Source of the DNA: Ascarosepion bandense
Lineage: Eukaryota; Mollusca; Cephalopoda; Sepiida; Sepiidae
Direction of reading: 5' to 3'
DNA: 64,000 bases
Assembly (NCBI GenBank): GCA_037127315.1
Contig: JBBBDQ010000227.1
Span: 810,501-874,500 of the forward strand
A model generated the notes under the pieces. The model made no database searches. It was not told the origin of the DNA and worked only from the letters and a program-made list of their open reading frames with translations. The position numbers and the translations under genes were made by a program. How positions within the stretch are numbered: the first letter of the stretch is position 1; the number at the start of each line of letters is the position of its first letter. Shown piece after piece: positions 1 to 10,620 of this stretch.

Positions 1-1740
1 TTCTTTGTGTATTGGTAGACATAAGTTAGATTTATGAAGAATGGATATGTAGAAAGTTGGTAATGTAATGTTTTAGGCGAGTTTTTATCGTTGGTAGTAA
101 TGCTATTATCTTTGCAAAATGTAGTCCACTTAATGGGTTACGTTTTTTGTTTTTATAATTAGGCTGGCATTAGTGAAATCAATGTTATGTGCCATTTCGA
201 TGTAAAAGGAGATAATTAAAACATCTCTCTAAACCCAAGTCCTCTTTGTGTATTGGTAGACATAAGTTAGATTTATGAAGAATGGATATGTAGAAAGTTG
301 GTAATGTAATGTTTTAGGCGAGTTTTTATCGTTGGTAGTAATGCTATTATCTTTGCAAAATGTAGTCCACTTAATGGGTTACGTTTTTTGTTTTTATAAT
401 TAGGCTGGCATTAGTGAAATCAATGTTATGTGCCATTTCGATGTAAAAGGAGATAATTAAAACATCTCTCTAAACCCAAGTCTTCTTTGTGTATTGGTAG
501 ACATAAGTTAGATTTATGAAGAATGGATATGTAGAAAGTTGGTAATGTAATGTTTTAGGCGAGTTTTTATCGTTGGTAGTAATGCTATTATCTTTGCAAA
601 ATGTAGTCCACTTAATGGGTTACGTTTTTTGTTTTTATAATTAGGCTGGCATTAGTGAAATCAATGTTATGTGCCATTTCGATGTAAAAGGAGATAATTA
701 AAACATCTCTCTAAACCCAAGTCTTCTTTGTGTATTGGTAGACATAAGTTAGATTTATGAAGAATGGATATGTAGAAAGTTGGTAATGTAATGTTTTAGG
801 CGAGTTTTTATCGTTGGTAGTAATGCTATTATCTTTGCAAAATGTAGTCCACTTAATGGGTTACGTTTTTTGTTTTTATAATTAGGCTGGCATTAGTGAA
901 ATCAATGTTATGTGCCATTTTGATGTAAAAGGAGATAATTAAAACATCTCTCTAAACCCAAGTCCTCTTTGTGTATTGGTAGACATAAGTTAGATTTATG
1001 AAGAATGGATATGTAGAAAGTTGGTAATGTAATGTTTTAGGCGAGTTTTTATCGTTGGTAGTAATGCTATTATCTTTGCAAAATGTAGTCCACTTAATGG
1101 ATTACGTTTTTTGTTTTTATAATTAGGCTGGCATTAGTGAAATCAATGTTATGTGCCATTTCGATGTAAAAGGAGATAATTAAAACATCTCTCTAAACCC
1201 AAGTCTTCTTTGTGTATTGGTAGACATAAGTTAGATTTATGAAGAATGGATCTGTAGAAAGATGGGAATGTAATGTTTTAGGCGAGTTTTTATAGATGGT
1301 CAATCAATCAGTTGAATTCCATACATGATACACGCTTGGGTGATCATATCTCTAAAGAGACATGACTGACTGGGCAGGATATTTTCCCGCAGTAAGTTGC
1401 TACTTATTTCTGTGGTAGGCTGGTTGCCAACCAAGGCTATAGAATTCAATCTATCTTGTTATTTAACCCATAGCTGAATGGAAGAGACGGCTTAATACCT
1501 TTTTGAAGGGTATATTTGCGCGTAAGTGAATGCAACGAATTTAAGTGGAATTCGAACTAGGCTAACCGATTTCTCGTTTTGAGCCGATATCCACTGCACC
1601 ACAAGTTGGTAATAATGCTATTCTGTTTTCAAAATACTTAAAGAGTTTTTAATTAGGCTGGCATTAGTGAAATCTGTTTTATGTGCCATGTCATTTCGAT
1701 GTAAAACGAGATAGTTAAAACGTCTGTCTAAACGCAAGAC
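1..1740. repeat. 241-bp satellite array, six monomers
   Basis: Monomers begin at 1, 242, 483, 724, 965 and 1206, an exact 241-bp period. The first five are almost identical, with single-base changes such as C/T at the monomer start. The array runs off the left edge. The sixth monomer is diverged and split by a SINE: its first part is 1206-1300 and its remainder resumes near 1605-1740, with matching blocks such as 'aggctggcattagtgaaatc'. No open frame persists through the monomer. This fits a mid-length satellite whose edge monomer has decayed. Confidence 0.95.
1301..1604 (-). mobile_element. tRNA-derived SINE (304-bp family) inside the satellite
   Basis: Full-length copy in reverse orientation. 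Its tRNA-like head lies at the right end, with the B-box-like complement near 1545-1555, and the 3' body starts at 1301. It is flanked by GATGGT (1295-1300) and GTTGGT (1605-1610), an imperfect 6-bp target duplication. Removing it rejoins the sixth satellite monomer. The length equals the copies at 13362 and 37897. Confidence 0.9.
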
Positions 1741-2240
1741 ACTTTTGTGTTCATAGATGCAGGTTTTTGATCATTTGATATCTCTTTTTCTATATGGAAT
1801 GAGGAGTTTCGGTAGTGAGATATTTCTTGATTCAAGAAATATAGATTTCGGAAAGGAATTTCATTTCGATTTCATTTTCAGAATCAGATTCAGTATGCAT
1901 TTTGTTGGTTGATTTGTTATAGAACATACGTATTATGTGTGATTCCATGATACACGCTCTCCACCCGCCTTGGGGCGCGATGAAGATTTATGTCAAAAGG
2001 GAAACCCATTTGCCTTGACTTTAACTGGGCCACGTGGATGTCATACTCGTGTTTAAAATCGTTCTCAAGGACTCATCAACCGTTGATCCTTACTCCAAAA
2101 TATAGTTGGAACTTCTGATGTATAGAACTATGTTAAAGTTTTGTAATTTCAAAATGATTGAACGTCTAACATGAACAGCTACTGTTGATTATGATAGTAA
2201 ATTAATGGATAAATATGTTAGTGGGTATCTTCAATGTCCC
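1741..2240. other. unassigned AT-rich stretch
   Basis: About 500 bases that follow a short remnant of a seventh satellite monomer (near 1735-1770). No coding frame, tRNA, hairpin or repeat partner elsewhere in the window was recognised. Confidence 0.4.
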
Positions 2241-2242
2241 GT

Positions 2243-2470
2243 GTCTCTTCCGAGAGTAGGCGATCATGGTATACAACATCTCCCTATTCCTAATTACACT
2301 TAGCACGCTTTTTTCTGTTACCCACCCAAACACCATTCTGCCATCCAGTTGCTCAAGTCCGTTAAGTATGTTAAGCGTTGCTTTCCATTGTCCTTCTTTC
2401 CTTCTATCTGACCAGTGAATGTCAGATTCTCTAAGTCCTCCTTGCTCATTACATGTTCAAGTGTATATAG
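2243..2470 (-). pseudogene. RTE-like LINE 3' end, decayed
   Basis: Reverse-strand match to the 3' end of the LINE family best seen at 34570-35030. It shares the block reading, on the plus strand, 'taggcgatcatgg' and the downstream 'ccttctttccttctatctg'. Reading frames are broken. Only the C-terminal and 3' UTR part is left. Confidence 0.7.
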
Positions 2471-3010
2471 TGTCGTTGAAACTATTATGTATCTGCTAAG
2501 ACTAGTGGTGACAAGACGATAGTTCTGATCGGTCCTCTCCGATCGCCGTCTAATCTAAGTATGGGGCAAAATGGAGTGTTGAAGCACATATACCCATATA
2601 GATATTTGTATCATAGACTTCCAGCAATCAGCTGTCGCTTTCATACTTGACAAACTGGTGACCCATTTTTGAGAGATTTATTCTGCTGTATAGGGATATA
2701 TTCGGCGTATTATTGGTGTTGTTGGGCGCATAGATAATTTGTGGCATTATCAAGACTGGAAAGTGAAAACTAGGCACCTACAGCACTTTGTTATGTCGGC
2801 TGTACTCCATTTCCGGAAGCAGTATCACATATACGAGTTCGGCTTGAGGTACGGGGTGAATGTGAGTCTCACTGGTGGTTGAAGCTGATTATCTCCTTGA
2901 CAAAACAGCCGTTCATTGCAACACACACTCATTCAAGGCCTCTACATTGCTGATAGAACATTACTATTTTGTGTTTGAAATATTAAACGCGACCAATCTG
3001 TTTAAACCCA
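2471..3010. other. unassigned stretch between LINE fragments
   Basis: No family recognised. The open frame starting at 2875 runs into the reverse-strand LINE remnant and is not taken as a gene. Confidence 0.35.
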
Positions 3011-3014
3011 TTGA

Positions 3015-3135
3015 GTTGTTGTTAAGTCCGTTAAATATGTTACGCGTTGCTTTGCTCGGTCCTTCTTTCCTTCTACATGAGCTGCGAGTATCAGATTGTC
3101 CGAAGCCTCCTTCTTCATTACATGTCCAAGTGGGA
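3015..3135 (-). pseudogene. RTE-like LINE fragment
   Basis: Short reverse-strand copy of the same 3' region as at 2243-2470, with recognisable blocks around 'ccttctttccttctacatg'. It is too short and diverged to be coding. Confidence 0.6.
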
Positions 3136-3194
3136 TCAAGGAGAGATCATTTGCCAGGTTCTGGTTATCTATTTCCAAGTATGAAATCTAAAAG

Positions 3195-3665
3195 CTAAGC
3201 AGAGTATGGAGAAGCAGAAAAATTTCGTTGGGAACAAAGAAAAGAGTACTGGATTGTTATGCATTTTCTGCTCTTCAATATGACAATCGCATCAAAGATG
3301 AAAGAGCAACCGAAATTTGGCTCTAAAGAAGGATGTTTAAGATACATTGTATCGAAAATGTGAGCAAAGACGATGTTTTAGATAGGATGGAAACGAACAG
3401 GAAACTTATACCTAATATCAAGAAAAGAGAGCTGGAGTTTCTTTTAATGCGGAAGAGGTGCTTGGAGAATCTGATACTCGCAGGTTAGATAGAAGGGAAA
3501 AGAGAGACAGGGGAAAACAACGCATGACATACTTGAACAAATGAATTTCAGAACAGGTTTTGGGAGAGGTAACAGGAGAAAAGGTGCTAAGAGTTACAAT
3601 AGAACAGGGAGATGTGGAAGACAATGATCGCCTACGTTCTGAAGGGACACGGCACTTTGGAAAAA
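3195..3665 (+). pseudogene. RTE-like LINE, C-terminal part of ORF2, decayed
   Basis: Follows the order of the better copy at 34600-35030: a region matching 'LDCYVMSVLQYG', then WFYRRML, then the IRKRQLKFLGH-like block, then LILTGQIEG, ending in the tail 'gatcgcctacgttctgaagg'. Several indels and stops interrupt it. In this family these residues lie C-terminal to the reverse transcriptase, so no catalytic motif is expected here. Confidence 0.75.
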
Positions 3666-3982
3666 TAATAATTCTGGAGGTACACCCATATATCGTTCTA
3701 TTATCTGCGTAGATATTCACAAAAGATCGAAGCATATACATAGGCAGATGATTAATTAAAAACAAATGGTTGGGATGAGAAGCGAGCCTGCTTTGATTTC
3801 ACGGGCCTCGGAGCCCTAAAAATATCTCATACCTGTTAGGAAGTACTTGGTAATTGATATGACTCTTGCATTGATTTCATAGCTTAACAATTGTGTCAGT
3901 TTACAAATAAGAACGAAAGAAAACAAACATTTTAATAAACGCTATTTTCTTTATAAAATTAGATGTGTCATTCTGAATGAAA

Positions 3983-4265
3983 ACCTACGGCCATATCCCG
4001 TTGAAAACAGGGATTCTCATCCGATTATCGAAGGTAAGATACGTTGAACCTAGAAGGTACCTACATGGGGGATACGTTGAAAATAGCAGATGTTGTAAGC
4101 TTGGATTTGCGGGTGGTGTTGGATAATTGCTCAGAAGTTCCGAATATAATTGGTTTCATTATATTCACTTACGCGTAAATAACATTGGGAAAGTTATTAG
4201 CTCACGTCTTCTCTTTCAGCTCTGTGTAAATTAGTAAGACCTGTTTCACTAAACCACTAAACCAT
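3983..4265 (+). mobile_element. 5S rRNA / tRNA chimeric SINE, copy 1
   Basis: The first 120 bases (3983-4102) align along the length of animal 5S rRNA: a start like 'cctacggccata', a middle with 'ccgattatcgaagg', and an end like 'gttgtaagct'. A decayed tRNA-SINE body follows at once, with the diagnostic 'ttcacttacgcgtaaata' near 4165-4182 and ending near 'ttagtaagac'. The same order occurs at 45893-46172. It is a non-functional 5S copy acting as a SINE head. Confidence 0.75.
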
Positions 4266-4321
4266 TAATATCTCAAACAAACAAAAAATATAACAAAATA
4301 TTTTAAATGTCTCCTAAAATA

Positions 4322-4850
4322 ATCGATAGAGGCCAATATGCCACGAAATATAATCAACGAAACAATAAGAAAACCAACTGACGACCTTAGGTCACTGGTG
4401 GCCCCTCCACAAGAATTTACTAGGGCAACCAGACTGGCAAGAAGGTCCCACCCTTTTACGGTCAGATCAATCAATGCAGTTGACACTTCTACTCCGGCAG
4501 CTTCTTTTCTCGCGCTCCCAGCCTGTGGAACTCCTTTCCATATACTTGCTTTTCTGACGGCTACAACCTCCCTGAATTTAAATGCAAAGTCGATTCCCAT
4601 CTCTTAACCACTTGATTCCAGTCCTTTCTACATCACCCAGTGTAAGCTTATTCTTTTTTTTCTCTCTACCTTCGCAACGGTCTTCACTCCTGTGTTCATA
4701 CCCTTCTCTTGGCCTTTTTCTTTCATCCCCTGTTGTTGGTTCGTCTTTGTCTTCACACTCCTCCTGCCTTAAACTTTAACTCACTTATGAAGCCCCCTGC
4801 ACATCAGTGGCTGTACGGCCTTGCTTGGGGTGAAATGATTAAAAAAAAAC
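4322..4850 (+). pseudogene. CR1/jockey-like LINE 3' end
   Basis: Translates in part (4338-4607) to the C-terminal segment seen at 33850-34080: DDLRSLVAPP, then FTRATRLARRSHPFTV, then ASFLALPACGTPFH. The 3' UTR ends with 'gcttggggtgaaatgatt' and an A-run, the shared 3' terminus of this family. 5'-truncated, so no catalytic domain remains. Confidence 0.8.
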
Positions 4851-4904
4851 AGGAATGCATGTGATTTGGGATGGCAGTTTGCCCCTTGCAGAAACTAAGG
4901 ATTT

Positions 4905-5245
4905 AGTCGGTTGATTTTGTTTGGTTGCATAATAACCTCTATAGTTTATTTAATACTGAAATCTAAGAATTCTGTAGGTACTTTTATGCTTTCAACTGCA
5001 GATATTTTTATATAATTTTATACCTTCAGAGTAAAGGCACGTTTTTTATATATACATTTTGTACATTACAAAATGTATTGTTGGTCAAATAATAAAGCTG
5101 CATTTTTGACTATTGTTTAGGGTTTCATTATTTTCCCATATCTGGGACCCTAACAGCAACTAAGAGGTGGTTCTACCCTCCTCAACCCCCCCCCCCCAAT
5201 CTACCAATCAGAGGCCTTGTTGCCGAATGTACTTTATAATTCTAA
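4905..5245. repeat. unclassified interspersed repeat, copy 1
   Basis: Shares ordered blocks with 12290-12560 and 47095-47365, including 'tgggacccta' and the AT-rich part around 'gttttatac'. No coding frame or terminal repeats were recognised. It contains a C-homopolymer run near 5187. Confidence 0.5.
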
Positions 5246-5283
5246 CCTGGACGGCGAAAGCTTAAGAAAAAGTGTATCATGGT

Positions 5284-5583
5284 CAGTTAGTTAAAGTGCC
5301 ATACGTGATACACGCTTGAGCGATCGTGTCTCGAAAGAGAGAGAGACGACTGACTGGGCAGAAGATTATCCCGCAGTAGGTTGCCATTGCTTTCTGCAGT
5401 AGACTGGTTGCCGACCAAGGCTATAGAACCCAATATGTCCTGCTATTTAACCCATAACTGGAAGGAAGAGACGGATTAATACCTTTCCCAAGGATATTTG
5501 CGCGTGAGTGAATACAATGGATTCAACTGGAATTCGAACTTGGCTCTCCGGTTTCTCGTTCCGAACCGATATCCACTGTACCA
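5284..5583 (-). mobile_element. tRNA-derived SINE, full length
   Basis: 300-bp copy, head at the right end. It is flanked by perfect 6-bp duplications CATGGT (5278-5283 and 5584-5589). The tRNA-like promoter complement (B box near 5535-5545, A box near 5570-5580) and the conserved hairpin near the left end are recognisable. Confidence 0.92.
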
Positions 5584-5589
5584 CATGGT

Positions 5590-6160
5590 GGTAAAATGTT
5601 TTATTTACTGCAATTTTAAAACATTTTCGAATCTTTTGTTAATAAATTTTATTATCTGAAATTTAGATAAATGTTTCAACAATCATAAGAATAATGTTAA
5701 AAGTTAAGTAGAATAATATCTGCAGTGTTTATGATTAGAAAAACTGTTCAGAATAGAGTTGCATAATTTTTACGCTGATATATAATATGCGTATACAGTT
5801 TTGGTACTTGCATTCTTTTGAAATGGAAAAGAAAACTAGCACAATGTCAAGAGATAAGAAAAATTGATGTTCTAACTTGGATGGAGACAAATTTAAAAAC
5901 TTCATAACGAAATTGATAATATATAAAATATTATCAGAAGTGTTTAGATAAACCAGCACGCTTGTAATCGTTTTTTTAAGATAATAGTAGTTTATGCCAC
6001 AAATTATTTAAACGAATAATCTAGTATTTGCCGTTCTTTATCTCAAAGGGTTCGATCTACATGTGTGCCTTTTTTTAGTCGTTTCAAAAAACAACAAAAC
6101 ATTTTGCGTATCTTTCTTTCAAGATCTTTTGATCGGTTGATTGGTTCATTTTCGACTGCG
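5590..6160. other. AT-rich unassigned stretch
   Basis: No element recognised. A reverse-strand frame (5735-5959) is AT-rich and low in complexity, and I do not treat it as a gene. Confidence 0.35.
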
Positions 6161-6164
6161 TGTC

Positions 6165-7005
6165 AACCCATTCATCTGTCCAGTATGGCAGTGAATGTTG
6201 GACGATCTGTTCAAGGATAAAGGAAAGGCTTGTGGCAGCAAAAATGTGATTTTAGAGAAGGATGTTGAGGTTACCATGGACTGAGTACGTGAGAAACGAC
6301 GAGGTGCTGGAGATGATGCAAACAAGAAGAAAACTCATACTTAGCATCAGGAAGCGACAGCTGAGATTTCCGGGCTACTTAATGAGAAAGGAGGGTTCAT
6401 AGAGTCTAATACTCACAGGACGGATAGAAGGAAAGCTTGACATGGGAAATTTGATAGGTTTGAGTAAACGAATGGCGGAGAGGTGTTTGGGAAAGATACC
6501 AAGAGGAAAGTTATTAAGAGCGACAAGAGACAGGTGTTATATATCGACAAACAACAAACACGCATATATATAAAAATATAAGTTATATTTTTATTAATGA
6601 CGATGAACCGTGTAGCACAGGGAACAGAAATTGAGAGAGCGCGCTTCTAATGGGGTTGACGGGAGTGTCGTCTATTGTGTCTCTACTGCTACTCTGGTCT
6701 GGTCTGTCTGTCTGGTGAATCCGTGCGCCGAGGTCTTTTTATAATCTTCAAACCGGGACTTTTTTCTTCCGGTTGCCTCGCCCACGCACGCCCACGTAAT
6801 TCTCAGAGACACCTGTTCTGTTTGTCTCTGTAGCCATTTCCGCTACTGCCGGAAATAAGGTCAAACAAACATCCGTTCCTTTCAACGACCGGAAACACCC
6901 CCGCTTGCATCAGCCTTCCTCGGGTGGGGCCAGGTTGTTATATTACACAGGGCCAAGTGGAGGTCCAAGATCGCCTACGTTCTGAAGCAACACGGCACGT
7001 GAAAA
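6165..7005 (+). pseudogene. RTE-like LINE split by a solo LTR
   Basis: Left part 6165-6530 matches the C-terminal LINE region (QYGSECWT-like, then a broken W.EY..NDEVLE stretch, then RKRQLRFPGY). The right part, 6952-7005, carries the tail 'gatcgcctacgttctgaag'. The two halves are contiguous in the copy at 3195-3665, so the intervening 413 bp is an insertion. Frames are broken. Confidence 0.8.
6535..6947 (-). mobile_element. solo LTR, 413 bp, with target duplication
   Basis: Begins TGTTATAT and ends ATATTACA, near-inverted TG...CA termini. It is flanked by CAGG (6531-6534 and 6948-6951). On the minus strand it shows LTR order: a TATA box TTATAAAAAG (complement of 6735-6744), then a polyadenylation signal AATAAA (complement of 6589-6594) about 150 bases downstream. 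Base composition is richer in G+C than the surroundings. No internal retrotransposon region is present, so it is a recombined solo LTR. An alternative reading is ACAGG as a 5-bp duplication with a one-base shift. Confidence 0.8.
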
Positions 7006-7009
7006 AGAA

Positions 7010-7490
7010 GAATCAACCATTTGCATATGGTGATAAACTATATTCAGCAGCAAGGAAGGTTGAAGGTCTTGAGAAGCGTTGTTTCCAGATCCAGCTTGAC
7101 CCGAGTGGTAGTACGGAAGCACGTGTTAAGGGCAAAGTTATGGGCAAATAGTGAACCGCCAGTCAGAAATCAACAGAATATTTTTATAATAGAATGAGCA
7201 ACAATATATTTTATATCGCAATGATAATCATTGCAACACTAAAAACAAAAGTTAAAAAATGAAACCGATTTCAAAATAATTTAAATTTAAAATAATCATA
7301 ACTAATAGCAGTCTTATTATCTAAAATAAAACAAGATTACTTAATTAAAAAAGAGTTTATTTAGAAAACCGTTAAATGTCAGTATTAAATAATTCAATGG
7401 GTTGATAGATCGTAAAAAAAAAGACCAATCAACCCTTTGCAGGTTATGATGCTAGAATCCTTTTTTAGTGTAAATTTTTTCTATATAATA
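7010..7490. other. unassigned AT-rich stretch
   Basis: Includes an AT-rich middle. No repeat partner or gene recognised. Confidence 0.35.
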
Positions 7491-7494
7491 ATGA

Positions 7495-7645
7495 TTTAGG
7501 GATACAAGTCATACTAATTTAACTCGAAAACCAGAGTTCTAATTCCAGTCGGGTTTGTTATATTCACTTACGCGCAAATATCGTTGGGAGAAGTATGAAT
7601 CCATCTCTTCTCCCGGATATGGGTTAATTAGTAAGACTCAGTAAA
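7495..7645 (+). mobile_element. diverged tRNA-SINE fragment
   Basis: A head-like region with a B-box relic ('gagttctaattcc') is followed by 'ttcacttacgcgcaaatat' and 'gggttaattagtaagac'. It matches the shorter, older subfamily also seen at 4105-4265. Confidence 0.65.
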
Positions 7646-8100
7646 TTATTATTATCTTAAAAATCTCTTAACCTCGTTGATACTACGGAAACCAATGTTT
7701 CAACATATGTCCGTAAACTGTCGTTATCAAAGCAAAGATGAACAAATTAACACAAAATATTCGAAAAATATAATACTTTGTAGAGTAGAGAAAACAAAAT
7801 CGAAAAAGTATTTTTATTGAAGATGTTGGTAAAGTGATTACGTAATTCACCTCCACAAGTCAACAAAGAAAAAGCAGAAGTAATCACGAATGAATTCTAG
7901 CAAATTCCGTCTAGACTTTGTTTATCATCACGTCTATCTGATAGTGTGTCGTGTACAGTGTAATTTTAAAGTTAAAATTATGAAACGGTAGTACTGCTAC
8001 AGAGGCACTTTCGAATAAATAAAACGTACTAGTGAAAAAGTGAAAAAGTGTATAGGTAACACTAAAATCCGAAAATGCATTGGGATCGCGAAAGGTGCTT
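7646..8100. other. unassigned stretch
   Basis: No element recognised. Contains a short direct repeat of 'gtgaaaaa' near 8030-8050. Confidence 0.3.
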
Positions 8101-8104
8101 TAAA

Positions 8105-8615
8105 AAAAGCTAAGGAAAGTATTACGAAAAATTTTGTTAGAAACAAAAGAAAGAGTACTGAACTGTTACGTAATTATTAAACCTCATGTATGTTAGTGAA
8201 TTCTGGGCAGTTTCTTCACAAATAAAGGTGTGACTTTAAGCAAGAAAAATGTGGTCTTTCTGAAGAATTCCTGAGAATTTTGTGGACAGAACATGTAAGC
8301 AACAACGAACTTTTACAAAAATAAAAGCAAAATAAACGGAAATACTTAACATCAACTAGTGATTTGGAATTCTAGGGCTCATAGTAAGGAAAGGGGGTTG
8401 GGAAATTTAATACTCACATGACAGATTGAAGTCAAGAGGGATAGAGGAAAAAATTCGTAACCTACCTAGCGATCTTGAGGAAACGGGTGGCCGAACAAGG
8501 TTTAAGAGGGATAGCAAAAGATAATTTTTCTCCTAAAGCTTGTTAATTATATTCAGAGCTACAAAGGACCGGCAGTTGTGGAGAGCCATAATCACCAACA
8601 TCCTGAAGATAACAT
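8105..8615 (+). pseudogene. RTE-like LINE C-terminal region, strongly decayed
   Basis: Shares ordered blocks with 3195-3665 and 34600-35030 (around 'gaaagagtactg', 'acatgtaagcaacaacga', 'ttaatactcacatgacag'), ending in a relic of the 'gatcgcctacgtcctgaag' tail. Many indels. Confidence 0.65.
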
Positions 8616-8690
8616 ATAATAGCAGTTGAAGAATATTGAAGAATATACACGCAAGAGGAAACTTTTGACAAAAAACAAAAAAAAAAGCAA

Positions 8691-8947
8691 GTTAAATGCC
8701 ATACGTTATACACCCTTGGGCGATCACGTGTCTTTCGATTCATGACAGACACATATTCCCGCAGTAGGGTGACGTTTCTTTCTGTGGTAGCTTCATTCTT
8801 AATTAAATAGGACCCAGTCTGTCTTATTTAACCCATAACTGAAAGAATTGATATATTCATAACTTTAGTAAAGAAATTTGAAAGCAAGTGTATATAGCAA
8901 ACCTGACTCGGCTCTCAAATTTCTTATTCTGAGACAAATAGTATCAG
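8691..8947 (-). mobile_element. old, decayed copy of the tRNA SINE
   Basis: Preserves the order of the 304-bp family ('gttaaatgccatacg', 'cttgggcgatcacg', 'ttaacccataactg'), but the internal hairpin and the tRNA head carry many changes. No clear target duplication. Confidence 0.75.
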
Positions 8948-9084
8948 ACAAAAGCAAATTACAAAACAGAAAATAAAGACTTGAAAATCAAGTATAATGA
9001 TTAACATGGCCAATAATCATTGCGAAGAGAAGACCCAGATCTTTATAGAAACTGATACATCAGTGGTTGTGAAAACCTCAATTG

Positions 9085-9456
9085 AAATAATAATAATAAT
9101 TATAATAATAATAATAATAATATTGAAATAGAAAAAATGTGGAAATTGAAAACAAGAGTTGTGCCAGTGATAGTAGGTGCACTTGGAATGATAAAAAATG
9201 GAACAAAACAACACATTGAAAGAATCCCTGGAAACCCCAGCTTAAGAGATATACAAAAAATTGTATTATTAAGTACAGCCCACACACTAAGGAAAACGTT
9301 ATCTATGTAATGCTGGGGATGATAGGGAGGATAGAAAAACATGAAATGGAGTCATAACAACACGCCACTACCTGCCTTAGGTCTCCCCGCAGACTTGGTT
9401 GGTAGTGAGACCAATGCAGAAATCGAAATATGATGAAAAATGACATAATAATAATA
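9085..9456 (+). mobile_element. R4/Dong-like retrotransposon, 5'-truncated copy 1
   Basis: Starts directly after an imperfect (TAA)n tract (9085-9120) and ends in 'aaaatgacat' followed by (TAA)n at 9446-9456. It holds only the last part of the ORF (VPVIVGALGMIKNG, then SLRDIQKIVLLSTAHT) and the 3' UTR. It is nearly identical to the matching part of the copy at 9457-10369, suggesting recent activity. Confidence 0.85.
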
Positions 9457-10369
9457 ACAGATGAAACAGCGCTGGCAAGACAAACTTCTGCATGGCCAAT
9501 ATCCAGTACGTGCCAATAAATCCAATGTTGACAAAGTTAATACTCATCGATGGTTACGTGCATCTGGATTAAAGTCTGAAACTGAAGGATTTATTCTTGC
9601 AGCACAAGACCAAAGTCTTTTCACTAGAAACTTTCAGGCAAATATTATGCATAATAATATGGATCCAAAATGCAGGTTTTGTGATAAACACCAAGAAACA
9701 ATAGACCACCTAATCTCAGGCTGTTCTGTGCTTGCCCCAAATGAATATAAAAATCGCCACGATAGAGTTGGGCAATATTTACATTGGGCAATGTGCAAAC
9801 ATTATGGAAAAGCTGTAAGCAAACACTGGTATGAACATCACCCAGCACCGGTTACAGAAATAGAAGATGTAATCATTCTATGGGATTACACCATCTACAC
9901 AGAAAAATTGAAGCAAACAGGCCAGACATTATTGTTAAAAACCAGAAGGAGAAAACTTGTCTATTAATTGATATGGCTTGTCCAGCGGATTGTAACATAG
10001 CAATCAAGGAATTTGAAAAACTGTCAAAATATAAAGACCTGGAAATTGAAATAGAAAAAATATGGAAATTGAAAACAAGAGTTGTGCCAGTGATAGTAGG
10101 TGCACTTGGAATGATCAAAAATGGAACAAAACAACACATTGAAAGAATCCCTGGAAACCCCAGCTTAAGAGATATACAAAAAATTGTCTTATTAAGTACA
10201 GCCCACACACTAAGGAAAACTTTATCTATGTAATGCTGGGGATGATAGGGAAGATAGAAAAACATGAAATGGAGTCATAACAACACGCCACTACCTGCCT
10301 TAGGTCTCCCCGCAGACTTGGTTGGTAGTGAGACCAAAGCAGAAATCGAAATATGATGAAAAATGACAT
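9457..10369 (+). pseudogene. R4/Dong-like non-LTR retrotransposon, C-terminal region with restriction-like endonuclease
   Basis: The longest copy. Frame 9461-9967 has a zinc-knuckle-type CCHC motif (C-R-F-C, then H and C in ETIDHLISGC). After one frameshift near 9900 the frame 9880-10233 carries the restriction-like endonuclease signature RPDIIV...LLIDMACPAD, in which the PD and the later D fit the family's catalytic pattern. It ends with the IVGALGMIKN and TLRKTL blocks. In R2/R4-type elements this endonuclease cuts the target before reverse transcription. The reverse transcriptase itself is missing (5' truncation). The copy is preceded and followed directly by TAA repeats. Confidence 0.85.
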
Positions 10370-10386
10370 AATAATAATAATAATAA

Positions 10387-10620
10387 GAGTTGTGCCAGTG
10401 ATAGTAGGTGCACTTGGAATGATAAAAAATGGAAGAAAACAACACATTGAAAGAATCCTTGGAAACCCCAGCTTAAGAGGTATACAAAAAATTGTCTTAT
10501 TACAGCCCACACACTGAGGAGAACTTTGTCTATGTAACGCTAGGGATGATGAGGAAGATAGAAAAAACATGAAATGGAGCCATAACAACATGCCGCGACC
10601 TTCCATAGGTCTTCCCGCAG
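10387..10620 (+). mobile_element. R4/Dong-like retrotransposon, copy 3, truncated at both ends
   Basis: Begins at 'gagttgtgcc' immediately after (TAA)n at 10368-10386. It follows the copy-2 sequence until 'cttcccgcag', where the 27-bp minisatellite starts. The last ~80 bases of the element's 3' end are missing. Confidence 0.85.
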
